Below are positions 53,287 through 60,904 of a stretch of DNA of 64,000 bases, one piece after another. The translations under genes were made by a program, and so were the position numbers. The notes under the pieces were generated by a model, which did not search any database, had not been told where the DNA came from, and saw only the letters and a program-made list of their open reading frames with translations. Within the stretch, counting starts at the first letter, position 1, and every line of letters starts with the position of its first letter. This DNA comes from Bradyrhizobium frederickii (GTDB taxonomy: Bacteria > Pseudomonadota > Alphaproteobacteria > Rhizobiales > Xanthobacteraceae), in the NCBI RefSeq assembly GCF_004570865.1, contig NZ_SPQS01000003.1:372001-436000 (forward strand). The letters run 5' to 3'.

Positions 53287-53805
53287 TCATTTCTTGCGGA
53301 AACGATCGAGCCGCACCACCTCGGCGCCGCCCTGGCTCGGCGGGGTCGGCTCTTCCGCGGTCTCCGCCTTTTCAGTGGCGGCGGCGGGCACCGATACGGC
53401 CGATGGGGCGGGGGCCGCCGGCAAAGTCTCCGGCGCGACCTCGGCGACATCGGAGGTGTCGAACTGGAGGCCGAACTTCACGGACGGATCGAGGAAGCTC
53501 TTGATGGCGCTGAACGGCACCACCAGCCGCTCCGGAATGCCGCCGAAGGACAGGCCGACCTCGAAGCGGTCCTCGAGCACGGTCAGATCCCAGAACTGGT
53601 GCTGCAGGATGATCGTCATCTCTTCCGGATATTGCGCGAGCAGCCGTGGCGACAGCTTCACGCCCTCGGCCTTCGACACGAAGGTGATGAAGAAATGGTG
53701 CTCGCCGGGCAGGCCATGGGCAGCGGCATCGGTCAGCACCTTCCGCAGCACGCCGCGCAGCGCGTCGCGGGCCAGCACATCGTATCGGATATGATCGGTC
53801 GCCAT
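53287..53805 (-). CDS. sspB: ClpXP adaptor SspB (alpha type)
   Basis: This 172-residue SspB tethers ssrA-tagged proteins to the ClpX unfoldase. The folded core (~1-115) has IRYDVLARDALRGVLRKVLTDAA, HHFFITFVSKAEGVKLSPRL, YPEEMTIILQHQFWDL and VPFSAIKSFLDPSVKFGLQF. A flexible Ala/Pro/Glu linker then leads to a conserved tail, VVRLDRFRKK, the expected ClpX-docking element. The tmRNA gene that encodes the tag begins about 115 bases upstream on the same strand. The ATG at 53805 starts at the family N-terminus. Confidence 0.93.
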   Translation of the reverse strand: MATDHIRYDVLARDALRGVLRKVLTDAAAHGLPGEHHFFITFVSKAEGVKLSPRLLAQYPEEMTIILQHQFWDLTVLEDRFEVGLSFGGIPERLVVPFSAIKSFLDPSVKFGLQFDTSDVAEVAPETLPAAPAPSAVSVPAAATEKAETAEEPTPPSQGGAEVVRLDRFRKK

Positions 53806-53920
53806 GGTGGTCCTGTTGCGTCCCCGAAGCCGGACCCTACCGACTCGACTCGCCAAGCCGCAACAATATCGCGCCCGACGGGCCAGCAGGAGTCCCCCGC
53901 CGGAGAAGAAAGAAAGGCAA

Positions 53921-54240
53921 GTGGAGGCTTCTGTTGCCAGGTGCCTCCGAACCCCGCCTAACGGAGCTTAACCCGTTAGGACTTTAAGATGGTCTTTCAA
54001 ACTGCGTTACGCAGCCTGAGCAACCGGAGCAAAGTTGTCGTTGGCAACTATTGCAGTAGCCCGATAACGGCGGAACAATACCGGGAAAAAGTACGCCCTT
54101 TACGCCCTCGTCGATCCTATTTCGCCCCCGCCAAAGCCCGCTTCCGGATAGTCGGTTGGTGGGCTTTGGTGGAGGCGCCGGGTACCGCCCCCGGGTCCGA
54201 ATGGTTTATTGCGACGACCGTTTATTTCCATAGCCGGCGA
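53921..54240 (-). ncRNA. ssrA: Circularly permuted two-piece tmRNA
   Basis: Read on the minus strand, the acceptor piece comes first. It has a T-stem-like CCGGG-7 nt-CCCGG (54194-54178), then CGCCTCC and an encoded ACCA 3' end at 54167. After a ~37-base intervening loop comes the coding piece, starting GGGGGCGAAATAGGATCGACG at 54129. GGGGGCG pairs with CGCCTCC in a 7-bp acceptor stem (one G-U). The tag frame (54045-54007) reads ANDNFAPVAQAA then TAA. An 8-bp stem (53957-53980) and GGAGGC/GCCTCC (53948-53923) close the 3' part. The outer ends are approximate. tmRNA rescues stalled ribosomes and tags the nascent chain for ClpXP. Confidence 0.92.
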
Positions 54241-54381
54241 ACCGGCACCCCCAATATAGGGCGCAAGGGTTTCGAAAAACAGGGGTTTTGCGCGCCTCTC
54301 CCAAGGTTCTCTTTGGATAGGTTCCGCACCGAGGCGGGCCTGATCTTGGCCGCGTCGGCGCCGGCGGTCTAAGCTTCTGAG

Positions 54382-54764
54382 ATGTCCGAGGATTCAGCAC
54401 CGGCCGGCCACCAATCGGATCGACTGCCGGATCATCCGGCGGCGAGCGTTGCTCCGCCCGGCCTGCTGGAACTGTTTCTGGCCTTCGCCAGGATGTCGCT
54501 GGCCGGTTTCGGCGGGGCGACCTCGACGTGTTGCGCCGCAGCCTGGCCGGCATCTCCTGCGCGGCCGTCGGTCTCCTGATCGCGGTGGTCTTCCGCATGA
54601 TGACGCCGCTGCTAAAGCGGACGGACCCTCTCGCGCTGATCCTGATGCTCGGTGTGTTCCTCGCCATCGGCCTGCTTCGCCTGCCGCTTCAGGCGGTGCT
54701 GCTGGTCGCGATCCCCGTGAGCATCGGCGCCGCTTATATCCTGCGACGGAAAGTAGCAGCATGA
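54382..54764 (+). pseudogene. Remnant of first-half chromate transporter (ChrA) with internal deletion
   Basis: The start (from MSEDSAPAGHQSDRL) contains the ChrA N-terminal motif ELFLAFARMSLAGFGG. The frame then shifts. The other reading frame continues LRRSLAGISCAAVGLLIAVVFRMM...LLRLPLQAVLLVAIPVSIGAAYIL, the last two helices of the same half. About 100 residues of the middle are missing, around 54520. The two parts are out of frame, so no normal product is made. The remnant stop still overlaps the next gene's start (ATGA). Confidence 0.75.
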
Positions 54765-55291
54765 ACGCCGAAAGCCCGATCTGGGCGCTGATCGCCATCT
54801 TTGGACTGATGTCGCTGTTCGCGGTCGGCGGCGCCGCTGCGGCGGTGCCCGAGATGCATCGCATCGCGGTCGAGGTGAATCACTGGATGACCGACAAGCA
54901 GTTCACCGATGCCTATGCGATCGCGCAGCTCTCGCCAGGTCCGAACGTGCTTATCGTGACGTTAATCGGCTATGCCGTTGCCGGCATCCCCGGCGCGCTG
55001 GCGGCGACGCTGGCGATGTGCCTGCCGACGGCGCTGCTTGCCTATTATGTCAGCCGGCTCCTGGATCGGCCCGGCCAATCGCGCTGGCCCGGCTTGATTC
55101 AGGCTGCACTGGTTCCGCTCTCGATCGGATTGATGGCGGCGAGCGCCCTGATCCTAGCCCAGTCGACCGATCGCACAATTGCTGCACTGCGTCTGACCGC
55201 AATGGTTGCGCTGATCGCATCGATCTCGCGCATCGATCCCCTGTGGCTGTTGCTTGCCGGCAGGCTGTTGGGTTTTGCTGGCATTGTGTAA
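54761..55291 (+). CDS. Chromate transporter, second-half subunit
   Basis: This 176-residue membrane protein is a single ChrA domain: IFGLMSLFAVGGAAAAVPEMHR, DAYAIAQLSPGPNVLIVTLIGY and the C-terminal helices. In short-chain chromate transporters two such halves work together to export chromate or similar oxyanions. Here the first half is broken, so activity is doubtful. The ATG overlaps the stop of the remnant. Identity of the substrate is known only from the family. Confidence 0.85.
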   Translation: MNAESPIWALIAIFGLMSLFAVGGAAAAVPEMHRIAVEVNHWMTDKQFTDAYAIAQLSPGPNVLIVTLIGYAVAGIPGALAATLAMCLPTALLAYYVSRLLDRPGQSRWPGLIQAALVPLSIGLMAASALILAQSTDRTIAALRLTAMVALIASISRIDPLWLLLAGRLLGFAGIV

Positions 55292-55386
55292 TGAAAATCG
55301 CTAGGCAATGATCCGGGCGGGGGATCCAGTTCCAGCCGATTTAGAACAACAGTGCTCGTGACTTACGGGTCGCGGAGGAGACATGC

Positions 55387-56148
55387 ATGGCCGACACGAT
55401 GGGCCACTCAGCGACGGCCACCCGAAATACCCGGTTGGCGCTCGGCTTCTGTCTGCTGGCGATTGCGCCGCAGATCTTCGAATTGATCTGGTCGATCGGG
55501 ACGATCTTCGGCTGGGGGGCCGGCCGCGGCCCGGGGACGGTGCTCACCAGCCACGTGACCGCGTTGCTCGCTGGCGCGCCCAGTGCGATCTTCGGATCGT
55601 TCGGCGGCGGCACCAAGAAGATGTCGTCCGAAGTGCTGCTGGCCCTGATCTATACCTATCCGCTGCTGGTCGTGGCGATCCTCACGCTGTTCATGACGGT
55701 ACGGTCGGCGCAGGACTATGTCGGCGGCGTCGTCCTGATGGCGGTTGCTCTGTTCGCGCTGTGGGCGGGAAGCGATCTGCAGGGCATGCGGGGCTTCTCC
55801 TTCGGCGCCGGCACCGCGCCGCGCATGTTCAGCGGACTGCTGGTTGCCTTGTCCGCGGCCATCGCCCTGACCGGTCTTCTGACCGATGGGCCGGCGATGG
55901 CCCATTATTCCTGGCGAGGACCGCTGTTCGTGGTGGCCGCGATCCTGTTCTTCGCGCTGGCGATCCGGCCGCTCGGCGTCGTGGTCACGGCCTTCATCAG
56001 CTTCATGATCGCGGCGACGGGCTCGCAGGAGACGCGCTGGCGTGAAGCGGTCATCGTCGGTGCCTGCCTGACGCTGGGTTGCGCGATCCTGTTTCCCTAC
56101 GTGCTCGGCCTGCCGATGCCGATGCTTCCGCGTTTCCTGATCCAGTGA
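55387..56148 (+). CDS. tctB: TctB-family small permease with extended N-terminus
   Basis: The C-terminal ~150 residues are TctB-like with four helices: SAQDYVGGVVLMAVALFALWAGSDL, GTAPRMFSGLLVALSAAIAL and the last pair ending GLPMPMLPRFLIQ. About 105 residues precede it, with two extra hydrophobic segments (LALGFCLLAIAPQIFELIWSI and LALIYTYPLLVVAILTLFM), which usual TctB proteins lack. It is the small membrane subunit of the tripartite tricarboxylate transporter. GGAGGAG lies just before the ATG, and tctA starts seven bases after the stop. Confidence 0.85.
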   Translation: MADTMGHSATATRNTRLALGFCLLAIAPQIFELIWSIGTIFGWGAGRGPGTVLTSHVTALLAGAPSAIFGSFGGGTKKMSSEVLLALIYTYPLLVVAILTLFMTVRSAQDYVGGVVLMAVALFALWAGSDLQGMRGFSFGAGTAPRMFSGLLVALSAAIALTGLLTDGPAMAHYSWRGPLFVVAAILFFALAIRPLGVVVTAFISFMIAATGSQETRWREAVIVGACLTLGCAILFPYVLGLPMPMLPRFLIQ

Positions 56149-56155
56149 GGCTGTG

Positions 56156-57670
56156 ATGGATATCTTTGCCAACCTCGCTCACGGTTTTGCCGTCGCACTC
56201 TCCCCGATCAACCTGCTGATGTGCCTGATCGGCGCCCTCGTCGGCACGCTGGTCGGAGTGCTCCCGGGCATCGGCACCATCGCGACGGTCGCGATGCTGC
56301 TGCCGATCACCTTCGGACTGCCGCCGGTCGGCGCCTTGATCATGCTCGCCGGCATCTATTACGGCGCCCAATATGGCGGCTCGACCACGTCGATCCTGGT
56401 CAACATACCCGGGGAGGCGACGTCCGTTGTCACCGCCATCGACGGCCACCAGATGGCGAGGCAGGGCCGCGCTGGCCCGGCGCTGGCGATCGCCGCGATC
56501 GGCTCGTTCTTCGCCGGCTGCGTCGCGACCGTGCTCATCGCCGTGCTCGGGGCGCCCCTGACCAAGCTGGCGCTGGCGTTCGGTCCGGCGGAGTATTTCT
56601 CGCTGATGGTGCTCGGCCTGATCTTTGCGGTCGTGCTGGCCAAGGGCTCGGTGCTGAAGGCGATCGCGATGATCGTGTTCGGCCTGTTGTTGTCGATGGT
56701 CGGCTCGGACATCGAAACCGGCGCCTCCCGCATGGCCTTCAACATTCCGGAACTCGCCGACGGCCTCGGCTTTGCGACGGTGGCGATGGGCGTATTCGGC
56801 TTTGCGGAGATCATCCGCAATCTCGACGCCGGCGCCGAGATGAGCCGCGACCTCGTGCAGCAGAAGATCACCGGCCTGATGCCGACGAAGAAGGATCTGA
56901 TCGACTCGACGCCCGCGATTCTGCGCGGCACCGTGCTCGGCTCGATCCTCGGCATCCTGCCCGGCGGCGGTGCGACGATTGCATCATTCGGCGCCTATAC
57001 GCTCGAAAAGAAGCTCGCCAGGGACCCGTCGCGGTTTGGCCGCGGCGCGATCGAGGGCGTGGCGGGGCCGGAGAGCGCCAACAACGCCGCCGCGCAGACC
57101 TCCTTCATTCCGCTGCTCACGCTCGGCATCCCGCCGAACGCGGTGATGGCGCTGATGGTGGGCGCGATGACCATCCACGGCATCGTGCCGGGCCCGCAGG
57201 TGATGCAGAAGCAGCCGGACCTCGTCTGGGGCATGATCGCCTCGATGTGGATCGGCAATCTGATGCTGATCATCATCAACCTGCCGCTGGTCGGAATCTG
57301 GGTGCGGCTGCTGCGCGTGCCCTACCGGCTGATGTTCCCCTCGATCGTGATCTTCTGCGCGATCGGGATCTATTCGGTGAACAACGCGCCAGTCGACGTC
57401 ATCCTCGCCGGCGTGTTCGGTCTCGTCGGCTACTGGCTGATCAAGCACGATTTCGAGCCGGCACCTCTGCTGCTCGGCATGGTGCTGGGACCGTTGATGG
57501 AGGAGAACCTGCGCCGTGCGCTGCTGATCTCGCGTGGCGACTGGAGCGTGTTCCTGACGCGTCCGTTGTCGGCAGTGCTGCTGGCGGTCGCGGCCGGCCT
57601 CCTCGTCCTCACCGTGCTGCCGTCGCTCCGATCGAAGCGCGACGAGGTGTTCACCGAATCCGAGAATTGA
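56156..57670 (+). CDS. tctA: Tripartite tricarboxylate transporter large permease TctA
   Basis: This 504-residue protein has ~12 helices and the TctA patterns: IGALVGTLVGVLPGIGTIATVAMLLPITFGLPP, GIYYGAQYGGSTTSILVNIPGE, ILPGGGATIASFGAYTLEKK and GVAGPESANNAAAQTSFIPLLTLGIPPNAVMALMVGAM. It moves citrate-like or other carboxylates with Na+ or H+, driven by capture by the periplasmic TctC. A GTG one codon upstream (56153) is an alternative start. A hairpin follows the stop. Confidence 0.94.
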   Translation: MDIFANLAHGFAVALSPINLLMCLIGALVGTLVGVLPGIGTIATVAMLLPITFGLPPVGALIMLAGIYYGAQYGGSTTSILVNIPGEATSVVTAIDGHQMARQGRAGPALAIAAIGSFFAGCVATVLIAVLGAPLTKLALAFGPAEYFSLMVLGLIFAVVLAKGSVLKAIAMIVFGLLLSMVGSDIETGASRMAFNIPELADGLGFATVAMGVFGFAEIIRNLDAGAEMSRDLVQQKITGLMPTKKDLIDSTPAILRGTVLGSILGILPGGGATIASFGAYTLEKKLARDPSRFGRGAIEGVAGPESANNAAAQTSFIPLLTLGIPPNAVMALMVGAMTIHGIVPGPQVMQKQPDLVWGMIASMWIGNLMLIIINLPLVGIWVRLLRVPYRLMFPSIVIFCAIGIYSVNNAPVDVILAGVFGLVGYWLIKHDFEPAPLLLGMVLGPLMEENLRRALLISRGDWSVFLTRPLSAVLLAVAAGLLVLTVLPSLRSKRDEVFTESEN

Positions 57671-57739
57671 CCACCGCCTGCGTCGGCACGCCGCATTCGG
57701 AAGTCGAATCGACTTGTGTGACGGCTTCGTGAAATGAAA

Positions 57740-57762
57740 ATGCCGGCCCTTGTGGCCGGCAT
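57740..57762 (+). terminator. Hairpin between tctA and tctC
   Basis: ATGCCGGCC-5 nt-GGCCGGCAT is a perfect 9-bp stem followed by CTTGTCCC. It lies 70 bases after the tctA stop and 21 bases before the tctC start, so it may be a weak terminator, an attenuator or an mRNA-stabilising stem giving different levels of binding protein and permease. Confidence 0.6.
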
Positions 57763-57782
57763 CTTGTCCCGGGGGAAACGAT

Positions 57783-58766
57783 ATGACTTCCATTCGCACG
57801 CTCACTTCGGGCGCATGTGCCGTAGCGCTTGCATCGCTGTGCATCTTCACCGCGCCGGCGAAGGCTCAGACCTACCCGACACGCAGCATCACCATGATCG
57901 TGCCGTTTGCGGCAGGCGGTCCGACCGACGTCGTCGCGCGCATCGTCACCGGACACATGGCGCAGACGCTCGGACAGAGCGTCATCATCGAGAACGTGGT
58001 CGGCGCCGGCGGCACCACCGCGACCACGCGCGCCGCGCGCGCGGCCAATGACGGCTATACGCTGATCACCGGGCACATGGGCACGCACGCCGCCTCGGTG
58101 CCGCTCTATCCGAAGCTCGCCTATCATCCCGAGAAGGATTTCGAGCCGATCGCGCTGCTCGCAGGCACGCCGATCCTGATCCTGGCGCGCAAGGATTTCC
58201 CGCCCAAGGACCTGAACGAGTTCGTGACCTACGTGAAGGCCAACGCCGAGAAGGTGAACGCGGCGCATGCCGGCGTCGGCTCGGTCTCGCACGTCTCGTG
58301 CGAGCTCCTGCACTCGATCCTCGACGTCAAGCCGGTCAGCGTGCCCTTCAGCGGCACCGGACCTGCGATGAACGCGCTGGTGGGGGGGCAGGTCGACTAC
58401 ATGTGCGACCAGATCGTCAACGCCGTGCCGCAGATCAACGCCGGCACCATCAAGGCCTATGCGATCGCAACACCGCAGCGCAATCCGTCGCTGCCGAACG
58501 TGCCGACCACGGCGGAAGCCGGCCTGCCGAAATTCCAGGCCCAGGCCTGGAATGCGATGTTCGCGCCCAAGGGAACTTCGGCGGCGATCGTGGCCAGCCT
58601 GAACGCTGCGGCCAGCAAGGCACTCGACGACGAGACCGTGAAGAAGCGCCTGCTCGAGCTCGGCAGCGTCATTCCCACGGCCGCAGAGCGGACGCCGGAG
58701 GCGCTGGCCACCCTCGTCAAGAACGAGATCGCGAAGTGGACCCCGGTGCTCAAACCGGCAACTTAG
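57783..58766 (+). CDS. tctC: TctC/Bug-family periplasmic binding protein
   Basis: This 327-residue protein has a signal peptide (to about PAKAQ). The Bug pattern follows: YPTRSITMIVPFAAGGPTDVVARIV, VIIENVVGAGGTTATTRAARAANDGYTLI, VNAAHAGVGSVSHVSCELL and PVPFSGTGPAMNALVGGQVDYM-like segments. It captures a carboxylate or related small ligand for the TctAB permease encoded immediately upstream. GGGGGAAACGAT precedes the ATG. Confidence 0.93.
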   Translation: MTSIRTLTSGACAVALASLCIFTAPAKAQTYPTRSITMIVPFAAGGPTDVVARIVTGHMAQTLGQSVIIENVVGAGGTTATTRAARAANDGYTLITGHMGTHAASVPLYPKLAYHPEKDFEPIALLAGTPILILARKDFPPKDLNEFVTYVKANAEKVNAAHAGVGSVSHVSCELLHSILDVKPVSVPFSGTGPAMNALVGGQVDYMCDQIVNAVPQINAGTIKAYAIATPQRNPSLPNVPTTAEAGLPKFQAQAWNAMFAPKGTSAAIVASLNAAASKALDDETVKKRLLELGSVIPTAAERTPEALATLVKNEIAKWTPVLKPAT

Positions 58767-58791
58767 GCAATGCGATCAAGCTGATAGGCAG

Positions 58792-58817
58792 AAGGGCGGG
58801 ACGCAGGTTCCGCCCTT
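58792..58817 (+). terminator. Hairpin after tctC
   Basis: AAGGGCGG-10 nt-CCGCCCTT is a perfect 8-bp stem 25 bases after the tctC stop, followed by GTCGTTTGTG. It is the likely end of the tct operon. Confidence 0.65.
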
Positions 58818-58850
58818 GTCGTTTGTGCCGGGACCGCTCATTTTTCCGGG

Positions 58851-58856
58851 TATAAT
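58851..58856 (+). promoter_or_regulatory. Candidate -10 element upstream of thyA
   Basis: TATAAT, an exact consensus -10 in otherwise GC-rich DNA, lies 97 bases upstream of the thyA start and after the tctC hairpin. No clear -35 is found at 16-18 bases, so it is only a candidate. Confidence 0.3.
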
Positions 58857-58953
58857 CGCCACAGACAGCGAATCGCTGCTGTCGCAGCATGGGGGCGGCC
58901 GCTAACTTCGCCGCCTCCCCCAGAGGCTGCCGTCTTCCTAAGGTTTTTGGCAT

Positions 58954-59748
58954 ATGCACCAGTATCAGGACCTGCTCGAGCGGATTCTTTCAGACGGGGC
59001 CGAGAAGACCGACCGGACCGGTACCGGCACGCTTTCCGTGTTCGGCCACCAGATGCGGTTCAATCTATCCGCCGGCTTCCCGATGCTGACCACCAAGCGG
59101 CTGCCGCTGAAGGCGATCGTGCACGAGCTGTTGTGGTTCCTGAAGGGCGACACCAACATCAAATATCTGCGCGACAACGGCGTCACCATCTGGGACGAAT
59201 GGGCGGACGCCAATGGTGATCTCGGCCCGGTGTACGGCCATCAATGGCGCTCCTGGCCCACGGCCGACGGGCGCAGCATCGATCAGATCGCCAATGTCAT
59301 CGACATGATCAAGCGCACTCCCGATTCCCGCCGGCTGATCGTCACCGCCTGGAATCCGGCCGACGTCGAGAAGATGGCGCTGCCGCCCTGCCACCTGCTG
59401 TTCCAGTTCTATGTCGCGAACGGCAAGCTGTCGTGCCAGCTCTACCAGCGTTCGGCCGACGTCTTCCTCGGCGTGCCCTTCAACATCGCCTCCTATGCGC
59501 TGCTCACCATGATGGTGGCGCAGGTCACCGGGCTGAAGCCCGGCGACTTCGTGCACTCGCTCGGCGATACCCATCTTTATTCCAACCATCTGGAGCAGGC
59601 GAAGCTCCAGCTCACCCGCGCGCCGCGCGCACTGCCGCTGATGCGTATCAACCCTGATGTAAAGGACATCTTCTCCTTCCGCTTCGAGGATTTCGAGCTC
59701 GTCGGCTACGATCCGCATCCGCACATCAAGGCGGAAGTCGCGGTCTAG
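58954..59748 (+). CDS. thyA: Thymidylate synthase
   Basis: This 264-residue enzyme converts dUMP to dTMP using methylene-tetrahydrofolate, releasing dihydrofolate. It has [41 protein letters not shown], the catalytic Cys in [38 protein letters not shown] and the C-terminal dUMP-binding region. Length and order match ThyA exactly. Dihydrofolate reductase, which recycles its product, is encoded two genes downstream with only short gaps, so thyA, a GNAT gene and folA form an operon. Confidence 0.98.
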   Translation: MHQYQDLLERILSDGAEKTDRTGTGTLSVFGHQMRFNLSAGFPMLTTKRLPLKAIVHELLWFLKGDTNIKYLRDNGVTIWDEWADANGDLGPVYGHQWRSWPTADGRSIDQIANVIDMIKRTPDSRRLIVTAWNPADVEKMALPPCHLLFQFYVANGKLSCQLYQRSADVFLGVPFNIASYALLTMMVAQVTGLKPGDFVHSLGDTHLYSNHLEQAKLQLTRAPRALPLMRINPDVKDIFSFRFEDFELVGYDPHPHIKAEVAV

Positions 59749-59753
59749 CGCAG

Positions 59754-60239
59754 ATGTCGTTGGCCATCCGTCGTGCCCAGGCTGGAGAAGCCGGCCTCGT
59801 TCTGTCCTTCATCCGCGAGCTTGCCGAATACGAAAAGCTGTCGCACGAAGTGGAGGCGACCGAGGCTGACATCAACGACGCGCTGTTCGGTGAAAGGCCG
59901 CAACTCTATTGCGCGATCGCCGAATGGAACGGTGAGCCGGTCGGCTTTGCGGTGTGGTTTGCGAATTTCTCCACCTTCAGCGGTCGCCACGGCATCTATC
60001 TCGAAGATCTCTACGTGCGGCCGTCGCATCGGGGCAGGGGCCTCGGCAAGGCGCTGCTGGTCCATCTCGCGAAGGAATGCGTCGACAACGGCTGGGCGCG
60101 CCTGCAATGGGCGGTGCTCGACTGGAACGCGCCGTCGATCGCGTTCTACAAGTCGCTCGGCGCCGTCATGATGGACGACTGGACGCTGTGCCGCGTCACC
60201 GGACCGGCGCTGACGCGGCTTGCCGGGAGCTCTGCCTGA
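59754..60239 (+). CDS. GNAT-family N-acetyltransferase
   Basis: This 161-residue protein has the GNAT core: IRRAQAGEAGLVLSFIRELAEYEKL, FSGRHGIYLEDLYVRPSHRGRGLGKALLVHLAKE with the acetyl-CoA loop RGRGLG, and WAVLDWNAPSIAFYKSLGA. These motifs resemble the diamine/spermidine acetyltransferase (SAT) subgroup, but the acceptor is not known. It sits five bases after thyA, and its TGA shares one base with the folA ATG (TGATG), so it is tightly embedded in the thyA-folA operon. Confidence 0.9.
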   Translation: MSLAIRRAQAGEAGLVLSFIRELAEYEKLSHEVEATEADINDALFGERPQLYCAIAEWNGEPVGFAVWFANFSTFSGRHGIYLEDLYVRPSHRGRGLGKALLVHLAKECVDNGWARLQWAVLDWNAPSIAFYKSLGAVMMDDWTLCRVTGPALTRLAGSSA

Positions 60240-60751
60240 TGGAGATCGTGTTCGTCGTCGCGATCGCGGAGAACGGCGTCATCGGCGCGGGCAACGCGAT
60301 GCCGTGGCGATTGAAATCCGACATGGCGCACTTCAAGGCGCTGACCATCGGCAAGCCCGTGATCATGGGCCGCAAGACCTTCGAATCGCTGCCCCGTCGT
60401 CCCCTGCCGGGCCGCACCAATATCGTGATCACGCGCGATCCGGCTTATCGTGCCAACGGGGCCATCGTCACGACGTCGGCCGCGGATGCGGACGCGGTTG
60501 CGCGCGGGGATGCCCTGCGGCGTTCGGCCACTGACATCGCGGTGATCGGCGGCGCCGAGATCTTCCGGCAATGGCTCGATCGCGCCGATCGCCTCGAAAT
60601 CACCGAAGTCCATGCACGGCCCGAAGGGGATACGCATTTCGACATCGACAAGGGGGAATGGGACGAGGTTGACCGGATCCGCCACCCTGCCGGTCCCAGC
60701 GACAGCGCCGACTTCTCCTATGTGACATATCGTCGGCGGCGCGGCCATTAA
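60239..60751 (+). CDS. folA: Dihydrofolate reductase
   Basis: This 170-residue enzyme reduces dihydrofolate to tetrahydrofolate with NADPH. It shows VVAIAENGVIGAGNAMPWRLKSDMAHFK with the catalytic acid (Asp) after LPW-like MPWRL, KPVIMGRKTFESL, RTNIVITRD and AVIGGAEIFRQWL. The start shares a base with the upstream stop. It regenerates the folate consumed by ThyA in the same operon. A short CCGAGC/GCTCGG hairpin (60788-60802) follows the gene. Confidence 0.97.
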   Translation: MEIVFVVAIAENGVIGAGNAMPWRLKSDMAHFKALTIGKPVIMGRKTFESLPRRPLPGRTNIVITRDPAYRANGAIVTTSAADADAVARGDALRRSATDIAVIGGAEIFRQWLDRADRLEITEVHARPEGDTHFDIDKGEWDEVDRIRHPAGPSDSADFSYVTYRRRRGH

Positions 60752-60904
60752 CCGCTTTCGTCAATGTTTACATTGACTTTTTCGTGCCCGAGCATAGCTC
60801 GGAAGACGATCAGGGCTGCGTTGTAAGGGACCTGCCTGTCCCCTATAAAGCCGGACCGGACAAAGCGGGCGGGGGCAATTCCACCCTGCCGAGGAGAGCG
60901 TCGA

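Noticed and set aside
53989..54372. 127-codon plus-strand frame over the tmRNA gene
   Set aside because: The DNA folds as tmRNA on the other strand with tag and acceptor stem; the frame has no protein family features.
60773..60798. TTGACT ... CATAGC as a hflK promoter
   Set aside because: The spacing is 14 bases and the -10 is poor; the nearby CCGAGC/GCTCGG hairpin explains the sequence better.
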